DNA from: an uncultured Saprospiraceae bacterium
Lineage (GTDB): Bacteria; Bacteroidota; Bacteroidia; Chitinophagales; Saprospiraceae
Assembly (NCBI GenBank): GCA_937942435.1
Contig: CALDEM010000019.1
Coordinates: forward strand, 1-64,000
Length of the DNA: 64,000 bases
Direction: 5' to 3'
Shown here: positions 45,111 to 54,486 of the stretch, piece by piece
Layout: each line of letters begins with the position of its first letter
Numbering within the stretch: position 1 is the stretch's first letter
Made by a program: the position numbers and the translations under genes
The notes under the pieces: generated by a model
The model's input: the letters and a program-made list of their open reading frames with translations, nothing else
Told to the model about the DNA's origin: nothing
The model's database searches: none

Positions 45111-45926
45111 ATGAGCCACTTTATCAGAACTACGGAGACACCTTCTTTATATCGTCATTTGGAGAAGATGAGTACCGAGGAGTTACTCACTAACATTAAT
45201 AAGGAAGACCAGAAGGTAGCAGTGGCGATACAACAAAAGATCGCTTCTATTGAGAGATGCGTTGATGCCGTTTATGATAAAATGAAAGATGGAGGCCGAT
45301 TATTTTATCTCGGTGCAGGCACGAGTGGTCGACTTGGGGTTGTCGATGCTTCTGAGTGTCCACCGACATATGGTGTGTCTCATGATTTGGTTGTTGGTTT
45401 GATAGCAGGAGGCGATAGCGCTATCCGCAAATCTGTTGAATACGCTGAGGACGATGTCAACCAATGTTGGAAAGATCTACTAGAATATAATATCGACGAG
45501 CAAGACTTTGTCATAGGTATAGCTGCATCAGGCACTACTCCTTATGTGGTCAACGGTCTAAAGGATTGTAGAGCACATGGTATCTTTACGGGTTGTATCA
45601 CATGTAATGAGGGCTCTCCTCTAGCAGATCAGGCTGACTTCCCTATAGAAGTTGTTGTGGGGCCTGAGTTTGTTACCGGAAGTACGCGGATGAAGTCTGG
45701 TACTGCACAAAAACTTGTCCTTAATATGATATCAACCTCAGTGATGATAAAGTTGGGACGAGTAAAAGACAACCGCATGGTCGATATGCAGCTTAGTAAT
45801 GATAAGCTGGTTGATAGAGGAACCAAGATGGTGATGAAGTCTACAGACTTAACTTATGACGAGGCTCATAAGCTGTTGATAGAGAAAGGTAGTGTACGGG
45901 CAGCTGTAGAGTCTGTGATATTATAA
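45111..45926 (+). CDS. murQ: N-acetylmuramic acid 6-phosphate etherase
   Basis: This 271-residue enzyme cleaves the lactyl ether of MurNAc-6-phosphate to give GlcNAc-6-phosphate and lactate in peptidoglycan recycling. Its SIS fold carries FYLGAGTSGRLGVVDASECPPTYG, GIAASGTTPYVVNGL, GSTRMKSGTAQKLVLNM and VDMQLSNDKL. It is shorter than E. coli MurQ (about 298) because the C-terminal extension is brief, which is normal in Bacteroidota. Its end overlaps the convergent lipoprotein gene by 6 bp. Glutamate racemase lies 0.9 kb further on. Confidence 0.93.
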   Translation: MSHFIRTTETPSLYRHLEKMSTEELLTNINKEDQKVAVAIQQKIASIERCVDAVYDKMKDGGRLFYLGAGTSGRLGVVDASECPPTYGVSHDLVVGLIAGGDSAIRKSVEYAEDDVNQCWKDLLEYNIDEQDFVIGIAASGTTPYVVNGLKDCRAHGIFTGCITCNEGSPLADQADFPIEVVVGPEFVTGSTRMKSGTAQKLVLNMISTSVMIKLGRVKDNRMVDMQLSNDKLVDRGTKMVMKSTDLTYDEAHKLLIEKGSVRAAVESVIL

Positions 45927-46712
45927 AGTTGATACCTCCTCTTGTTCTATGATGTCCTTTGTTTCAAATTCTCGGAAGCAAAACTTGTCATCGATCATTA
46001 TGACTACTCGGATTTTATCTATATCGTCTAAGTTGTCGTATTTCAGGTTGTTTAAATTGCTAATGATGCCGTTACCTATATAATACGAGCCATCGTATTC
46101 ATTATTTCCAAAAGATGTAATGTGACCTCCAGAGTCAAAATCATAGATTTGGGTGCTCATAGCACCTGTTATTGATGAGCCCAGAGAAAGATATAAGACA
46201 TCATGTTTGCTGTAGTGCAAATCGACATGGTCGATATCAAATAAGCGAGCATTGATGTATTCTTGACTATAGGCATTAATTTTTGTAGCCAACTCATAAT
46301 GGATACGATCACCGTTTTCAGAAAAAACTAAAGTATCTTCTTCTTCTGTAGTCTTAACCTCACGCCTATCCATCGTTCTTGTTAAATGCTTGATATTAGC
46401 GCTATCAACTTCAATAAAGAAGTCCTCAACAGAAAGCTCTTGATTATCGATGAAGAATTCATAAGTCAGGATAGGAACTCTTTTGGTTGTGTCGAAACTA
46501 CGGATGCTGGTTTGACCTATAAATTTTGCTCTCTCTCTTTGTTCAGCAACAAAACTCTTAACATACTTATAGGCGGAGCTATCAACCTCTACTTCTGATA
46601 GCTGTAGGCCCTCTTCCGTATCATTCTTTGAGTTTGACTTGTCGCAAGAACAGATCAAGAATAGGAGTAAGAAAGCACCAATAGTCAGAAGAGAAAATTT
46701 AGACTGGCCCAT
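45921..46712 (-). CDS. lipoprotein of unknown function
   Basis: This 263-residue protein has a signal peptide with cysteine cluster LLLFLICSCDKSNS, so it is probably lipidated at the second Cys. The rest is a long soluble region with many charged residues. It includes ILTYEFFIDNQELSVEDFFIEVD, DTLVFSENGDRIHYEL and a late TSFGNNEYDGSYYIGNGIISN. I recognise no family. It is a single gene convergent with murQ (6-bp overlap) and divergent from murI. Confidence 0.65.
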   Translation of the reverse strand: MGQSKFSLLTIGAFLLLFLICSCDKSNSKNDTEEGLQLSEVEVDSSAYKYVKSFVAEQRERAKFIGQTSIRSFDTTKRVPILTYEFFIDNQELSVEDFFIEVDSANIKHLTRTMDRREVKTTEEEDTLVFSENGDRIHYELATKINAYSQEYINARLFDIDHVDLHYSKHDVLYLSLGSSITGAMSTQIYDFDSGGHITSFGNNEYDGSYYIGNGIISNLNNLKYDNLDDIDKIRVVIMIDDKFCFREFETKDIIEQEEVSTL

Positions 46713-46841
46713 AAGTTAGCTTTGATTGAGTCCTATGATAACATGATTTTACCACCGGTTATTACACCATAAAGATTAGATGTCTATTTGTGCCTGAATG
46801 GTGTGATCTAAAAGAAATAAGTTGAAACCTCACATCGTTTT

Positions 46842-47651
46842 ATGTCCGTGATAAAAGATATGACGGACCGGTACATCGGCGTATTTGATTCTGGTGTAGG
46901 AGGATTAACACTATTGCATCGAGCCCAAGAGCTTATGCCGCATGAACACTTTCTGTATTATGCCGATAGTGCTAATGTGCCTTACGGAAATAAACCAAAA
47001 GCGGAGATTGAAAAACTAATCGAAAGTGCCATCAGTCAAATGATGAGACATCCCATCAAAGCGATTGTTCTGGCTTGTAACACTGCAACAAGTGTAAGTG
47101 CCACAAAACTCAGAGCCACATATGATATGCCTATCATTGGTATGGAACCAGCAGTCAAGCCAGCTATGTTAGAAGGTGACCCGCGAAAGACCCTGGTCTT
47201 AGCAACTGAGCTTACACTGCAAGAGAAAAAGTACAAAGAGTTAATTAAGTCCTTAAATGCCGAAGACAAGGTAGATGCTCTGCCATTGCAAAAGCTTGTA
47301 GACTATGCAGAAGAATATGACTTTGATAGCCCAGAATTGTCTAGATATATGCGTACTTCTTTTGCTAAAATAGATTGGACGCAGTACAAAAGTATAGTCT
47401 TAGGATGTACACACTTTTTATACTTTAAGGAGATGTTTTCTAAGTATGTCCCAAGTCACGTACATTTTATAGATGGCCATGATGGTACTATCAATCATCT
47501 TATTAATCAGGTAGCTCGTAACCCATTCGGTACTAAGCCAAAATTGAAGTGCCTGTTATCAGGTCTCGAAGTGGCTAACGAGATAGTACAACCTTATCTC
47601 AATTTTTTAAATCAGCGATCGAACAGATTTTTGAGTAGCACAAGTCTGTAG
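46842..47651 (+). CDS. murI: glutamate racemase
   Basis: This 269-residue enzyme makes D-glutamate for peptidoglycan. It has the N-terminal GVFDSGVGGLTLL, the catalytic Cys pair in VLACNTATSVSA and SIVLGCTHFLYFKE, and YADSANVPYG. An alternative start at 46860 (MTDRYIGVFDS) is equally plausible. It is probably monocistronic. Together with murQ it forms a loose cell-wall group. Confidence 0.93.
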   Translation: MSVIKDMTDRYIGVFDSGVGGLTLLHRAQELMPHEHFLYYADSANVPYGNKPKAEIEKLIESAISQMMRHPIKAIVLACNTATSVSATKLRATYDMPIIGMEPAVKPAMLEGDPRKTLVLATELTLQEKKYKELIKSLNAEDKVDALPLQKLVDYAEEYDFDSPELSRYMRTSFAKIDWTQYKSIVLGCTHFLYFKEMFSKYVPSHVHFIDGHDGTINHLINQVARNPFGTKPKLKCLLSGLEVANEIVQPYLNFLNQRSNRFLSSTSL

Positions 47652-47815
47652 TAGAAAAGAGACTTTCATTCTATTTTCAAATACACTGTTTCTCATTTAC
47701 TATTTTTTTCTAAGCAGGATGTATTCTACATTGTGTGTATAGTCCCCCATATGCTCAGCATCAATTTTAAATATTATTTGTTCAAAATCATTAGAGACTA
47801 TTTGGTAATTAGTGT

Positions 47816-48856
47816 TTAAGTATTTATCGGTACTAATCTCTTTTTAAGCTCCGACCTTAAGATAAGCATGGCTGCTGATACCAGGGGCACTATGATTCCG
47901 ATTTTCCAATCCCAGATTGATGTTGTAACTATAAAGAGAAACAACCACCATATCAGAGAGAGCATCAAGCCAAGCGTATATTTTAAAGAAGACGTGAATT
48001 GCCTTTCTTTGATGATGTTTCTCATGATGTATGTTACTACACCAATAGAGAGTGGATTGAAGAGGCTTAAAAGTGATGCAAACCATTTTAAAGATGGGTT
48101 ATAATTAGGTTGAAGACTTGACCCTTCTGCAATGACCCTGCTCAACGATTGGAAGTTATGATGCTCATTCTTACGATGAAGAGCTTTTACCTTATCCGCA
48201 TATCCTTCTTTTTCTGGGATGACCAGTTGTTGTTTAATGGAGTCCGATAAGTCATTGCGAAGTTTGATGAGTGCTTTTGCTTTGTGCTCTTCATATTGGG
48301 CGAGATAGTCTTTTACTCTTAGCGGTTTGCCATAGTTAATGATACACTTGTAGCGAGGTCGATCATGGTGGAAGTAGTTGATCCCTACAGGAAGGACCAT
48401 AACGTCTTGATCGATAACTTCTTGAGCTTGAAATGCCATACGCGCGGTCCCCTTAGTCAATGGCCTTAAGTAATGTCCATCTCCCATGTTGCCTTCTGGG
48501 AAGATCAGAACGGGTAACCCCTTGCTTAAGAGAGCATTGCACTTGGCGAAGACCTCTTCGTTTTTACTGAGCTTTTCATAACCATCTCTTATGCGGTAGA
48601 CAGGCATCATATTAAACGCAGTAAGAGCACCTATAAATGGTTTCACAAAAACGTCTGATCGAGTAAGAAAATGTACAGGCTTATGGCAGTAAACACCCAA
48701 GATGATGGCATCTAAGAAAGCACTTTGATGGTTGGGCGCTATGATAAAAGGTCGATCCTTTGGGACGTTTTCTTTGCCATTTATCTCAAGCCGACCAAAG
48801 TAGATGGGCAAGCCGATTCGACCTGAGTATTTGACGAAAGTGTAAAGTAGGCCCAT
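47816..48856 (-). CDS. PlsC-type 1-acylglycerol-3-phosphate acyltransferase
   Basis: This 346-residue membrane acyltransferase has the catalytic NHQSAFLD box (about 42-49), the substrate-binding IFPEGNMGDG (about 118-127) and VLPVGINYFHHDRPR. Two hydrophobic segments (about 265-325) anchor the C-terminus; most PlsC proteins are about 240 residues, so this is the longer form. It should acylate lysophosphatidate or an analogous lysolipid. It is divergent from the desaturase gene with 102 bp between the starts, and a shared role in membrane-lipid modification is plausible. Its 3' gap (47652-47815) shows nothing. Confidence 0.88.
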   Translation of the reverse strand: MGLLYTFVKYSGRIGLPIYFGRLEINGKENVPKDRPFIIAPNHQSAFLDAIILGVYCHKPVHFLTRSDVFVKPFIGALTAFNMMPVYRIRDGYEKLSKNEEVFAKCNALLSKGLPVLIFPEGNMGDGHYLRPLTKGTARMAFQAQEVIDQDVMVLPVGINYFHHDRPRYKCIINYGKPLRVKDYLAQYEEHKAKALIKLRNDLSDSIKQQLVIPEKEGYADKVKALHRKNEHHNFQSLSRVIAEGSSLQPNYNPSLKWFASLLSLFNPLSIGVVTYIMRNIIKERQFTSSLKYTLGLMLSLIWWLFLFIVTTSIWDWKIGIIVPLVSAAMLILRSELKKRLVPINT

Positions 48857-48958
48857 TTGTTCACTGTCGACGCTTATTAAGAATGGTTATTATCTTTTGA
48901 AACCGTTCGTGGCGTCTGTTTTGTTTTACTTAATTTTACGCTCTAATATAGAAGTCTT

Positions 48959-49987
48959 ATGGGACCTTTTACAACAGACTATAATCATAGCCACGATGCT
49001 GAGCCGCATATCCAGAGATGTAAGGAGATGATTAAGAAGTATCCACAGATCAAGGATCTGATGGGACGTAACTTCAACACCATATGGTATATCCTTGGAG
49101 TGGTTGCGATGCAGTTCGTCATAGCTTACTTTGTTAAAGATCTTGCGTGGTACTTTGTGTTAGCGATTGCTTGGTGTGTTGGGGCCTTTGCTAATCATGC
49201 GTTATTCGTTCTGATACATGAGTGTACGCACAACATGGTATTTAAGAATCGCATAGCCAATCTATGGGCTGGGATACTTTGTGACCTGCCTAATGCTTTT
49301 CCAAGTAGTGCCGCTTTTCGCAAATATCACCTGAAGCATCACGCCTTTCAAGGTCACTATGAGATTGATGCTGATATCCCAAGTAGATGGGAAGCTAAGC
49401 TGATTGGTAACAGTTTTATCGGCAAGTCGATCTGGATGCTTTTATTTCCAGTATTTCAAGCATTAAGACCACCAAGGTTAAAGGAGATATCATTCAGTAA
49501 TAAGTGGATATGGGTTAATCTTTTGACCGTACTCGTGGTAGACGTAGCAGTATTCATGCTGATAGGGCCGATGGCGCTTGTATACCTTGTAGGGTCATTT
49601 TTCTTTTCTGTTGGGCTGCACCCGCTGGGTGGTCGATGGATACAAGAGCACTATCTTGTTTCTGCTCCTCAAGAGACTTACAGCTACTACGGTCCTCTTA
49701 ACAAGCTGGCATTCAATGTTGGTTATCATAACGAGCACCATGACTTCTCATATGTACCATGGAATAATCTCCCTAAGATTAAGGCGATTGCCCCAGAGTA
49801 CTACGACTCTTTGGTATCCCATAACTCTTGGTCCAAGTTGGCTTGGCAGTTTCTCACTGACGGAGACTTATCTCTATTCTCAAGAACATTGAGAGAAGAT
49901 AAAGGAGGCCTCAAGGTTACAAAAGGTGATGAGTCTGATTTCTTTGCAGGAAGGGAGATGAAGGAGAAGAATCTTGTTGGGGCTTAG
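48959..49987 (+). CDS. DEGS1-like sphingolipid delta-4 desaturase (fatty-acid-desaturase fold)
   Basis: This 342-residue integral membrane di-iron enzyme has His boxes HECTH (87-91), HLKHH (124-128) and HNEHH (257-261). Similarity to the eukaryotic dihydroceramide desaturase DEGS1/DES1 runs along the whole length: KYPQIKDLM, FVIAYFVKDLAW, the DIP after the second box, GLHPLGGRWIQEHY, and ETYSYYGPLNKLAFNVGYHN followed by EHHDF. The last stretch is nearly identical to human DEGS1. It would introduce the 4,5 double bond into a dihydroceramide-like lipid, converting a sphinganine base to sphingosine type. Bacteroidota make sphingolipids, so the substrate exists. No serine palmitoyltransferase is in the window. 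The activity is inference. Confidence 0.85.
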   Translation: MGPFTTDYNHSHDAEPHIQRCKEMIKKYPQIKDLMGRNFNTIWYILGVVAMQFVIAYFVKDLAWYFVLAIAWCVGAFANHALFVLIHECTHNMVFKNRIANLWAGILCDLPNAFPSSAAFRKYHLKHHAFQGHYEIDADIPSRWEAKLIGNSFIGKSIWMLLFPVFQALRPPRLKEISFSNKWIWVNLLTVLVVDVAVFMLIGPMALVYLVGSFFFSVGLHPLGGRWIQEHYLVSAPQETYSYYGPLNKLAFNVGYHNEHHDFSYVPWNNLPKIKAIAPEYYDSLVSHNSWSKLAWQFLTDGDLSLFSRTLREDKGGLKVTKGDESDFFAGREMKEKNLVGA

Positions 49988-50044
49988 AGCCGCTAACCTG
50001 GATATTCCGCCTTAAATTACTTATTTCTTGAGTTTTACGAATTC

Positions 50045-50064
50045 ACACTATCCTCATATAGTGT
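50045..50064 (+). terminator. weak hairpin after the desaturase gene
   Basis: ACACTAT (50045-50051) pairs with ATAGTGT (50058-50064) around CCTCAT. Only TTTG follows, so termination is uncertain. It lies 57 bp after the stop codon. Confidence 0.35.
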
Positions 50065-50111
50065 TTGTACTTATAGCTTGTCAAAGGTTCTGACTTTGAT
50101 TTAATAAAGCT

Positions 50112-50264
50112 TGACTTTTTGGCTCTTTTACTAGTATGAATCTCGTTTTGATAAGCGATATTGGCTTGCATGTCCGATTAGATTCATCTGCAAAAATTGA
50201 TCTGTCAGATTATATTGGGATTACATTTGATCTTGAGGACTTATTAGAGCGTAATGCTGATTAG
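50112..50264 (+). pseudogene. relic of an MNT-type nucleotidyltransferase (MntA-like)
   Basis: In one frame the DNA reads LFGSFTSMNLVLISDIGLHV, then LDSSAKIDLSDYIGITFDLE and LLERNAD before TAG at 50262. This follows the pattern LFGSxARGxxxxxSDIDLLV...D-L-IxLxxxLEELLGRKVD of MNT antitoxin-type nucleotidyltransferases from HEPN/MNT modules. The catalytic SDxD has become SDIG, a stop (TGA, 50112-50114) precedes LFGS, and both ends are missing. A 42-codon frame from the ATG at 50136 survives but is unlikely to be functional. No HEPN partner is seen. Confidence 0.7.
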
Positions 50265-50292
50265 CGTCTGGGTTCTATCGAGTTTTTAGTTT

Positions 50293-51384
50293 CTAAACCT
50301 CCACAAACGGTGGTCTCTTAACAGTAGCAGCAACCTGCTTTTTTCTAATCTGGATCATGATGTCTGTCCCTTTCTTATGATGGGGCACATCGATATATCC
50401 AAGGCCTATCCCTTTTTCTAAAGTAGGGGACATAGTGCCTGACGTGACAACTCCTATTTTATCGCCAGCAGTATTTAGGATATCGTAGTCTTGACGAGGG
50501 ATGCCTTTTTCAGTCATTACAAATCCTACCAATCTCTTGCTTGGCTTTTCAACTTTTTGTTTTTCTAATTGTGCAGCATTAGTAAATGGATGATTGAACT
50601 TGGTAATCCATGACAAGCCAGCCTCTATTGGAGAAGTTGTGTCGTCGATATCATTGCCATAAAGGCAAAATCCCATTTCTAATCTCAAGGTGTCACGTGC
50701 GCCAAGCCCCGCAGGTACTACCTCAACATCATTATCTACTGAGAAGATGGCCTTCCAAAGTGCTTCTGCTTTTTCTGTAGGCACGTAAAGCTCAAATCCT
50801 CCAGAACCTGTATAGCCAGTAGCTGAGATAATTACATCATCGATACCAGCTATGGTCCCTTTTGTAAAGTGGTAGTATTCTATTTTGTCGAGCTTCACTT
50901 CTGTCAGTGGTTGCAGTAGTTCAGCGGCCTTTGGTCCTTGGACGGCAAGTAGTTCGTAATCGGGTGAGGCATCATACATCTCTGCATCAAAAGTATTTGC
51001 GGCAGCAATCCAATCCCAATCCTTCTTTATGTTAGACGCGTTGACTACGAGCAGGTATTCATGATCTGCCAAGCGGTAGATAATCAAGTCATCAACGATG
51101 CCACCTTTGTCATTGGGCATGCATGAGTATTGCGCTTGACCGATAGACAGTGTGCTTGCGTCATTGCTACTCACTGCTTGGATTAAATCAAGTGCTTGTG
51201 ACCCTCTAATTATAAACTCGCCCATGTGCGATACGTCAAATACACCAACGGAGTTTCTAACAGCACGATGCTCTTCCATCAAAGATGTATACCTAACTGG
51301 CATGTCATAACCTGCAAATGGAATCATCTTAGCACCCAGATCAACATGAACTTGGTGGAGGGCAGTTTTTTTTACTTCTGACAT
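50293..51384 (-). CDS. gcvT: glycine cleavage system T protein (aminomethyltransferase)
   Basis: This 363-residue protein starts at the ATG at 51384. An ATG 54 bp upstream would overlap gcvP and add a lysine-rich tail. It transfers the methylene of the aminomethyl-lipoyl H protein to tetrahydrofolate and releases ammonia. It begins KTALHQVHVDLGAKMIPFAGYDMPVRY and contains VFDVSHMGEF, SATGYTGSGGFELY, LGARDTLRLEMGFCLYGND and the C-terminal GTMSPTLEKGIGLGY. It lies 10 bp after gcvP, in the same operon. The H and L proteins are encoded elsewhere. Confidence 0.95.
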   Translation of the reverse strand: MSEVKKTALHQVHVDLGAKMIPFAGYDMPVRYTSLMEEHRAVRNSVGVFDVSHMGEFIIRGSQALDLIQAVSSNDASTLSIGQAQYSCMPNDKGGIVDDLIIYRLADHEYLLVVNASNIKKDWDWIAAANTFDAEMYDASPDYELLAVQGPKAAELLQPLTEVKLDKIEYYHFTKGTIAGIDDVIISATGYTGSGGFELYVPTEKAEALWKAIFSVDNDVEVVPAGLGARDTLRLEMGFCLYGNDIDDTTSPIEAGLSWITKFNHPFTNAAQLEKQKVEKPSKRLVGFVMTEKGIPRQDYDILNTAGDKIGVVTSGTMSPTLEKGIGLGYIDVPHHKKGTDIMIQIRKKQVAATVKRPPFVEV

Positions 51385-51394
51385 GTTGTCTTTT

Positions 51395-54301
51395 TTAAAC
51401 TGTCTTTTCAGTTTCTTGATATGCTTCGATAGGAGCACATGTACAGATTAAGTTGCGATCGCCATGAGCGTTATCTATACGTCCTACACTTGGCCAGAAT
51501 TTGTTAGCCTTAACATATGGCAATGGGAAGATTGCTTTTGATCTCGAGTATGGAGCTGTCCATTCATCAGCTGTAGCTATGCCAAAAGTATGAGGTGCAT
51601 TGACTAAGACATTGTCCGTCTCAGAAGCTTTGCCGCTTATCACTTCGTCTATCTCCTTTTTAATTTCAATCATGGCATCACAGAACCTATCCATCTCATC
51701 TTTAGTCTCACTCTCTGTTGGTTCTATCATCATTGTTCCTGCAACTGGAAATGATACTGTTGGTGCATGGAAACCATAATCCATCAAGCGCTTTGCCATG
51801 TCGGCAACTTCTATGCCTGATTTCTTATAATCTCTACAATCGATGATCATCTCATGGGCGCATCTGCCTTTATCATTAGTGTAAAGGACTTTATAATGTT
51901 TTTCTAATCTCGCCTTGATATAATTTGCATTTAGAATCGCCGCTTGAGTCGCTTTCTTTAATCCATCTGCACCCATCATCGCGATATAAGCATATGATAT
52001 CGCCAATATACTTGCGCTTCCAAAAGGTGCAGATGATATAGCAGTTATCGCTCGATCTCCACCACACTTAATATGAGGATTACCCGGTAAGAATGGGCTC
52101 AAGTGGGCTGCAACTCCTATAGGTCCAACACCTGGTCCACCACCTCCATGTGGTATGCAGAAGGTCTTGTGCAAGTTTAAGTGACATACGTCTGCACCGA
52201 TCATTGCAGGACTTGTTAGTCCTACTTGTGCATTCATGTTTGCTCCATCCATATAGACTTGACCGCCGCATTGGTGGATGGTATCACAGATCTCCTTAAT
52301 CTCTTCTTCAAATACCCCATGTGTAGAAGGATAGGTGACCATCAGAGCAGAGAGGTTGTCTTTATGTAACGCTGCTTTTTCTTTTAAGTCTTGGACATCT
52401 ATGTTGCCCTTATCATCACAATTGACGATGACAACTTTCATGCCTGCCATGACTGCACTGGCTGGATTAGTCCCATGTGCTGACGAAGGTATCAATGTTA
52501 TATTTCGATGATGTTCTCCTCGATCTTCATGATAGGCTTTGATGACCATGAGTCCTGCATATTCGCCTTGAGCGCCACTGTTCGGTTGTAGAGACATCCC
52601 ATCAAATCCTGTTATCTCACACAACCAAGCGCTAAGCTCGTCGATCATCTGAGTATAACCAACTGCTTGCTCTACGGGCACAAAAGGATGAATCTGACCC
52701 ATCTCAGGCCATGTCACAGGGATCATCTCAGTGGTTGCATTGAGCTTCATCGTACATGAACCCAATGAGATCATCGAGTGGGCGAGAGACAGATCCTTGT
52801 TTTCTAATCTCTTGATATATCTAAGCATCTCATGCTCAGAGTGATGCTTACTATACACTTCATGTTGTAGATAACTTGAAGTTCTAACCAACTCTTGCGG
52901 CCAGTTAAGTTCTACTTGGATATCCGACTCATGTAGCCATGCTAAGTCAATCACCCCAGATCCTCCGTGGATAGCAAAGATCCTTATGATGTCCTCTAAC
53001 TCTTCCGTCGTTGTCGTTTCGTCAAGTGAGATGCCGACGTAGTTATCATCTGCAAAGTATCTAAAGTTCATATCCTTAGACTCTGCAATCATCTTAAACT
53101 TTTCAAGATGATTTACCTTCACCTTAAGTGTATCGAAGTAATAAGTGTTGACTTGCTCGAAACCCAATCGTTTCAATTGTTTATCAAGCATCGTTGTATA
53201 TCCTGTGATACGTTCTGCTATCTTTTTTAGTCCTGTTGGTCCATGGTAAACTGAGTACATACCTGCCATCACAGCTAATAGGACTTGAGCGGTACATATG
53301 TTAGAAGTTGCTTTTTCCCTTCTGATGTGTTGCTCACGCGTCTGCAGTGCCATGCGATATGCAGGGTTACCATGAGCGTCGATCGACCTTCCGATGATAC
53401 GACCAGGGATCTGTCTTTTGAACTTCTCCGTCGTTGCAAAATAAGCAGCATGTGGGCCTCCATAGCCCATCGGTATCCCAAATCTTTGCGTCGTTCCGAC
53501 TACTGCGTCTGCGCCCATTTCTCCTGGAGGTGTAAGTAGAGTAAGGCTAAGCAAGTCAGCACCTACTGCAACCAGCACATCGTTTTCTTTTGCCTTATTG
53601 ATCACTGACTTGATGTCTATGATTGCTCCATCGTTGTTAGGATATTGGACATAGATGCCAAAGAGTGACTCGTCAGCAAAGTCAAGTTCTTCAAGCGAAC
53701 CAATCTGCAAGTCGATCCCAACTGAAAGTGTCCTTGTCTTGATGACATCGAGGGTTTGTGGAAAGACATTCTTATCTACAAAGAAGCGTTCTGCTTTTTT
53801 CTTAGATCTCGGTCTCTTCCCGTAGAGCAAGGATATGGCCTCTGCTGCCGCTGTGCCTTCATCGAGGAGTGAGGCGTTAGCCACTTCCATACCCGTCAGT
53901 TCGATCACCATTGTTTGATAGTTGATCAGCGCTTCCAGTCGGCCTTGTGCTATCTCCGCTTGGTAAGGTGTATAGGCAGTATACCATCCTGGATTTTCTA
54001 AGATGTTTCTTAGGATTACTGAAGGCGTTAAGGTGCCGTAGTATCCCGTGCCGATATAGTTCTTGGATATTTTGTTCTGTGCCATTTGCTTCTTGAAGCT
54101 CGTCAAGAACTCATATTCTCCTTTGGCTTCAGGGAGATCAAGATCTTTTGCTAATCGTATTGATTTAGGTATGGTTTGATCGATTAGTTCATCGAGCGAA
54201 GATACGCCGATGGCTTGGAGCATGGCATTGATTTGGTTATCATCAGGACTAACATGTCTTTCGACAAATGCTCTTTCACGAGCAGGGATACTTATGTTCA
54301 T
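51395..54301 (-). CDS. gcvP: glycine dehydrogenase (decarboxylating), P protein
   Basis: This 968-residue PLP enzyme decarboxylates glycine and loads the aminomethyl group on the H protein. It is the single-chain form with both halves. The N-terminal half has [19 protein letters not shown]-type sequence ([14 protein letters not shown]) and [18 protein letters not shown]. The C-terminal half has the PLP lysine in [18 protein letters not shown], the glycine-rich loop [13 protein letters not shown], and [16 protein letters not shown]. It is the first gene of gcvP-gcvT. AATATTTG precedes the start by about 20 bp. A 12-bp palindrome CTCATATATGAG (54374-54385) lies upstream and could bind a regulator. 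No glycine riboswitch is evident. Confidence 0.96.
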   Translation of the reverse strand: MNISIPARERAFVERHVSPDDNQINAMLQAIGVSSLDELIDQTIPKSIRLAKDLDLPEAKGEYEFLTSFKKQMAQNKISKNYIGTGYYGTLTPSVILRNILENPGWYTAYTPYQAEIAQGRLEALINYQTMVIELTGMEVANASLLDEGTAAAEAISLLYGKRPRSKKKAERFFVDKNVFPQTLDVIKTRTLSVGIDLQIGSLEELDFADESLFGIYVQYPNNDGAIIDIKSVINKAKENDVLVAVGADLLSLTLLTPPGEMGADAVVGTTQRFGIPMGYGGPHAAYFATTEKFKRQIPGRIIGRSIDAHGNPAYRMALQTREQHIRREKATSNICTAQVLLAVMAGMYSVYHGPTGLKKIAERITGYTTMLDKQLKRLGFEQVNTYYFDTLKVKVNHLEKFKMIAESKDMNFRYFADDNYVGISLDETTTTEELEDIIRIFAIHGGSGVIDLAWLHESDIQVELNWPQELVRTSSYLQHEVYSKHHSEHEMLRYIKRLENKDLSLAHSMISLGSCTMKLNATTEMIPVTWPEMGQIHPFVPVEQAVGYTQMIDELSAWLCEITGFDGMSLQPNSGAQGEYAGLMVIKAYHEDRGEHHRNITLIPSSAHGTNPASAVMAGMKVVIVNCDDKGNIDVQDLKEKAALHKDNLSALMVTYPSTHGVFEEEIKEICDTIHQCGGQVYMDGANMNAQVGLTSPAMIGADVCHLNLHKTFCIPHGGGGPGVGPIGVAAHLSPFLPGNPHIKCGGDRAITAISSAPFGSASILAISYAYIAMMGADGLKKATQAAILNANYIKARLEKHYKVLYTNDKGRCAHEMIIDCRDYKKSGIEVADMAKRLMDYGFHAPTVSFPVAGTMMIEPTESETKDEMDRFCDAMIEIKKEIDEVISGKASETDNVLVNAPHTFGIATADEWTAPYSRSKAIFPLPYVKANKFWPSVGRIDNAHGDRNLICTCAPIEAYQETEKTV

Positions 54302-54373
54302 ATCAGGCTGGTCTAAGGCTGCAAATATTACAATAAAATCAATATAAGAAAACTCAATATATCAATAGTTTTA

Positions 54374-54385
54374 CTCATATATGAG
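54374..54385. promoter_or_regulatory. 12-bp palindrome upstream of gcvP
   Basis: CTCATATATGAG is a perfect palindrome 73 bp before the gcvP start. CATTTGTTAAG also occurs twice nearby (about 54396 and 54457). It may be an operator; nothing further supports this. Confidence 0.3.
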
Positions 54386-54486
54386 CAGTTATTAACATTT
54401 GTTAAGAAGCTAACAATAAACAGTCTGAAGAGTTGACTGCTTAGCTATGCGCTCTCATTTGTTAAGTCTTTGAGAACTTGCAAAAG

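Noticed and set aside
54302-54486. Glycine riboswitch upstream of gcvP
   Set aside because: The conserved glycine aptamer core was not found in the 185-bp gap. Only a short palindrome is there.
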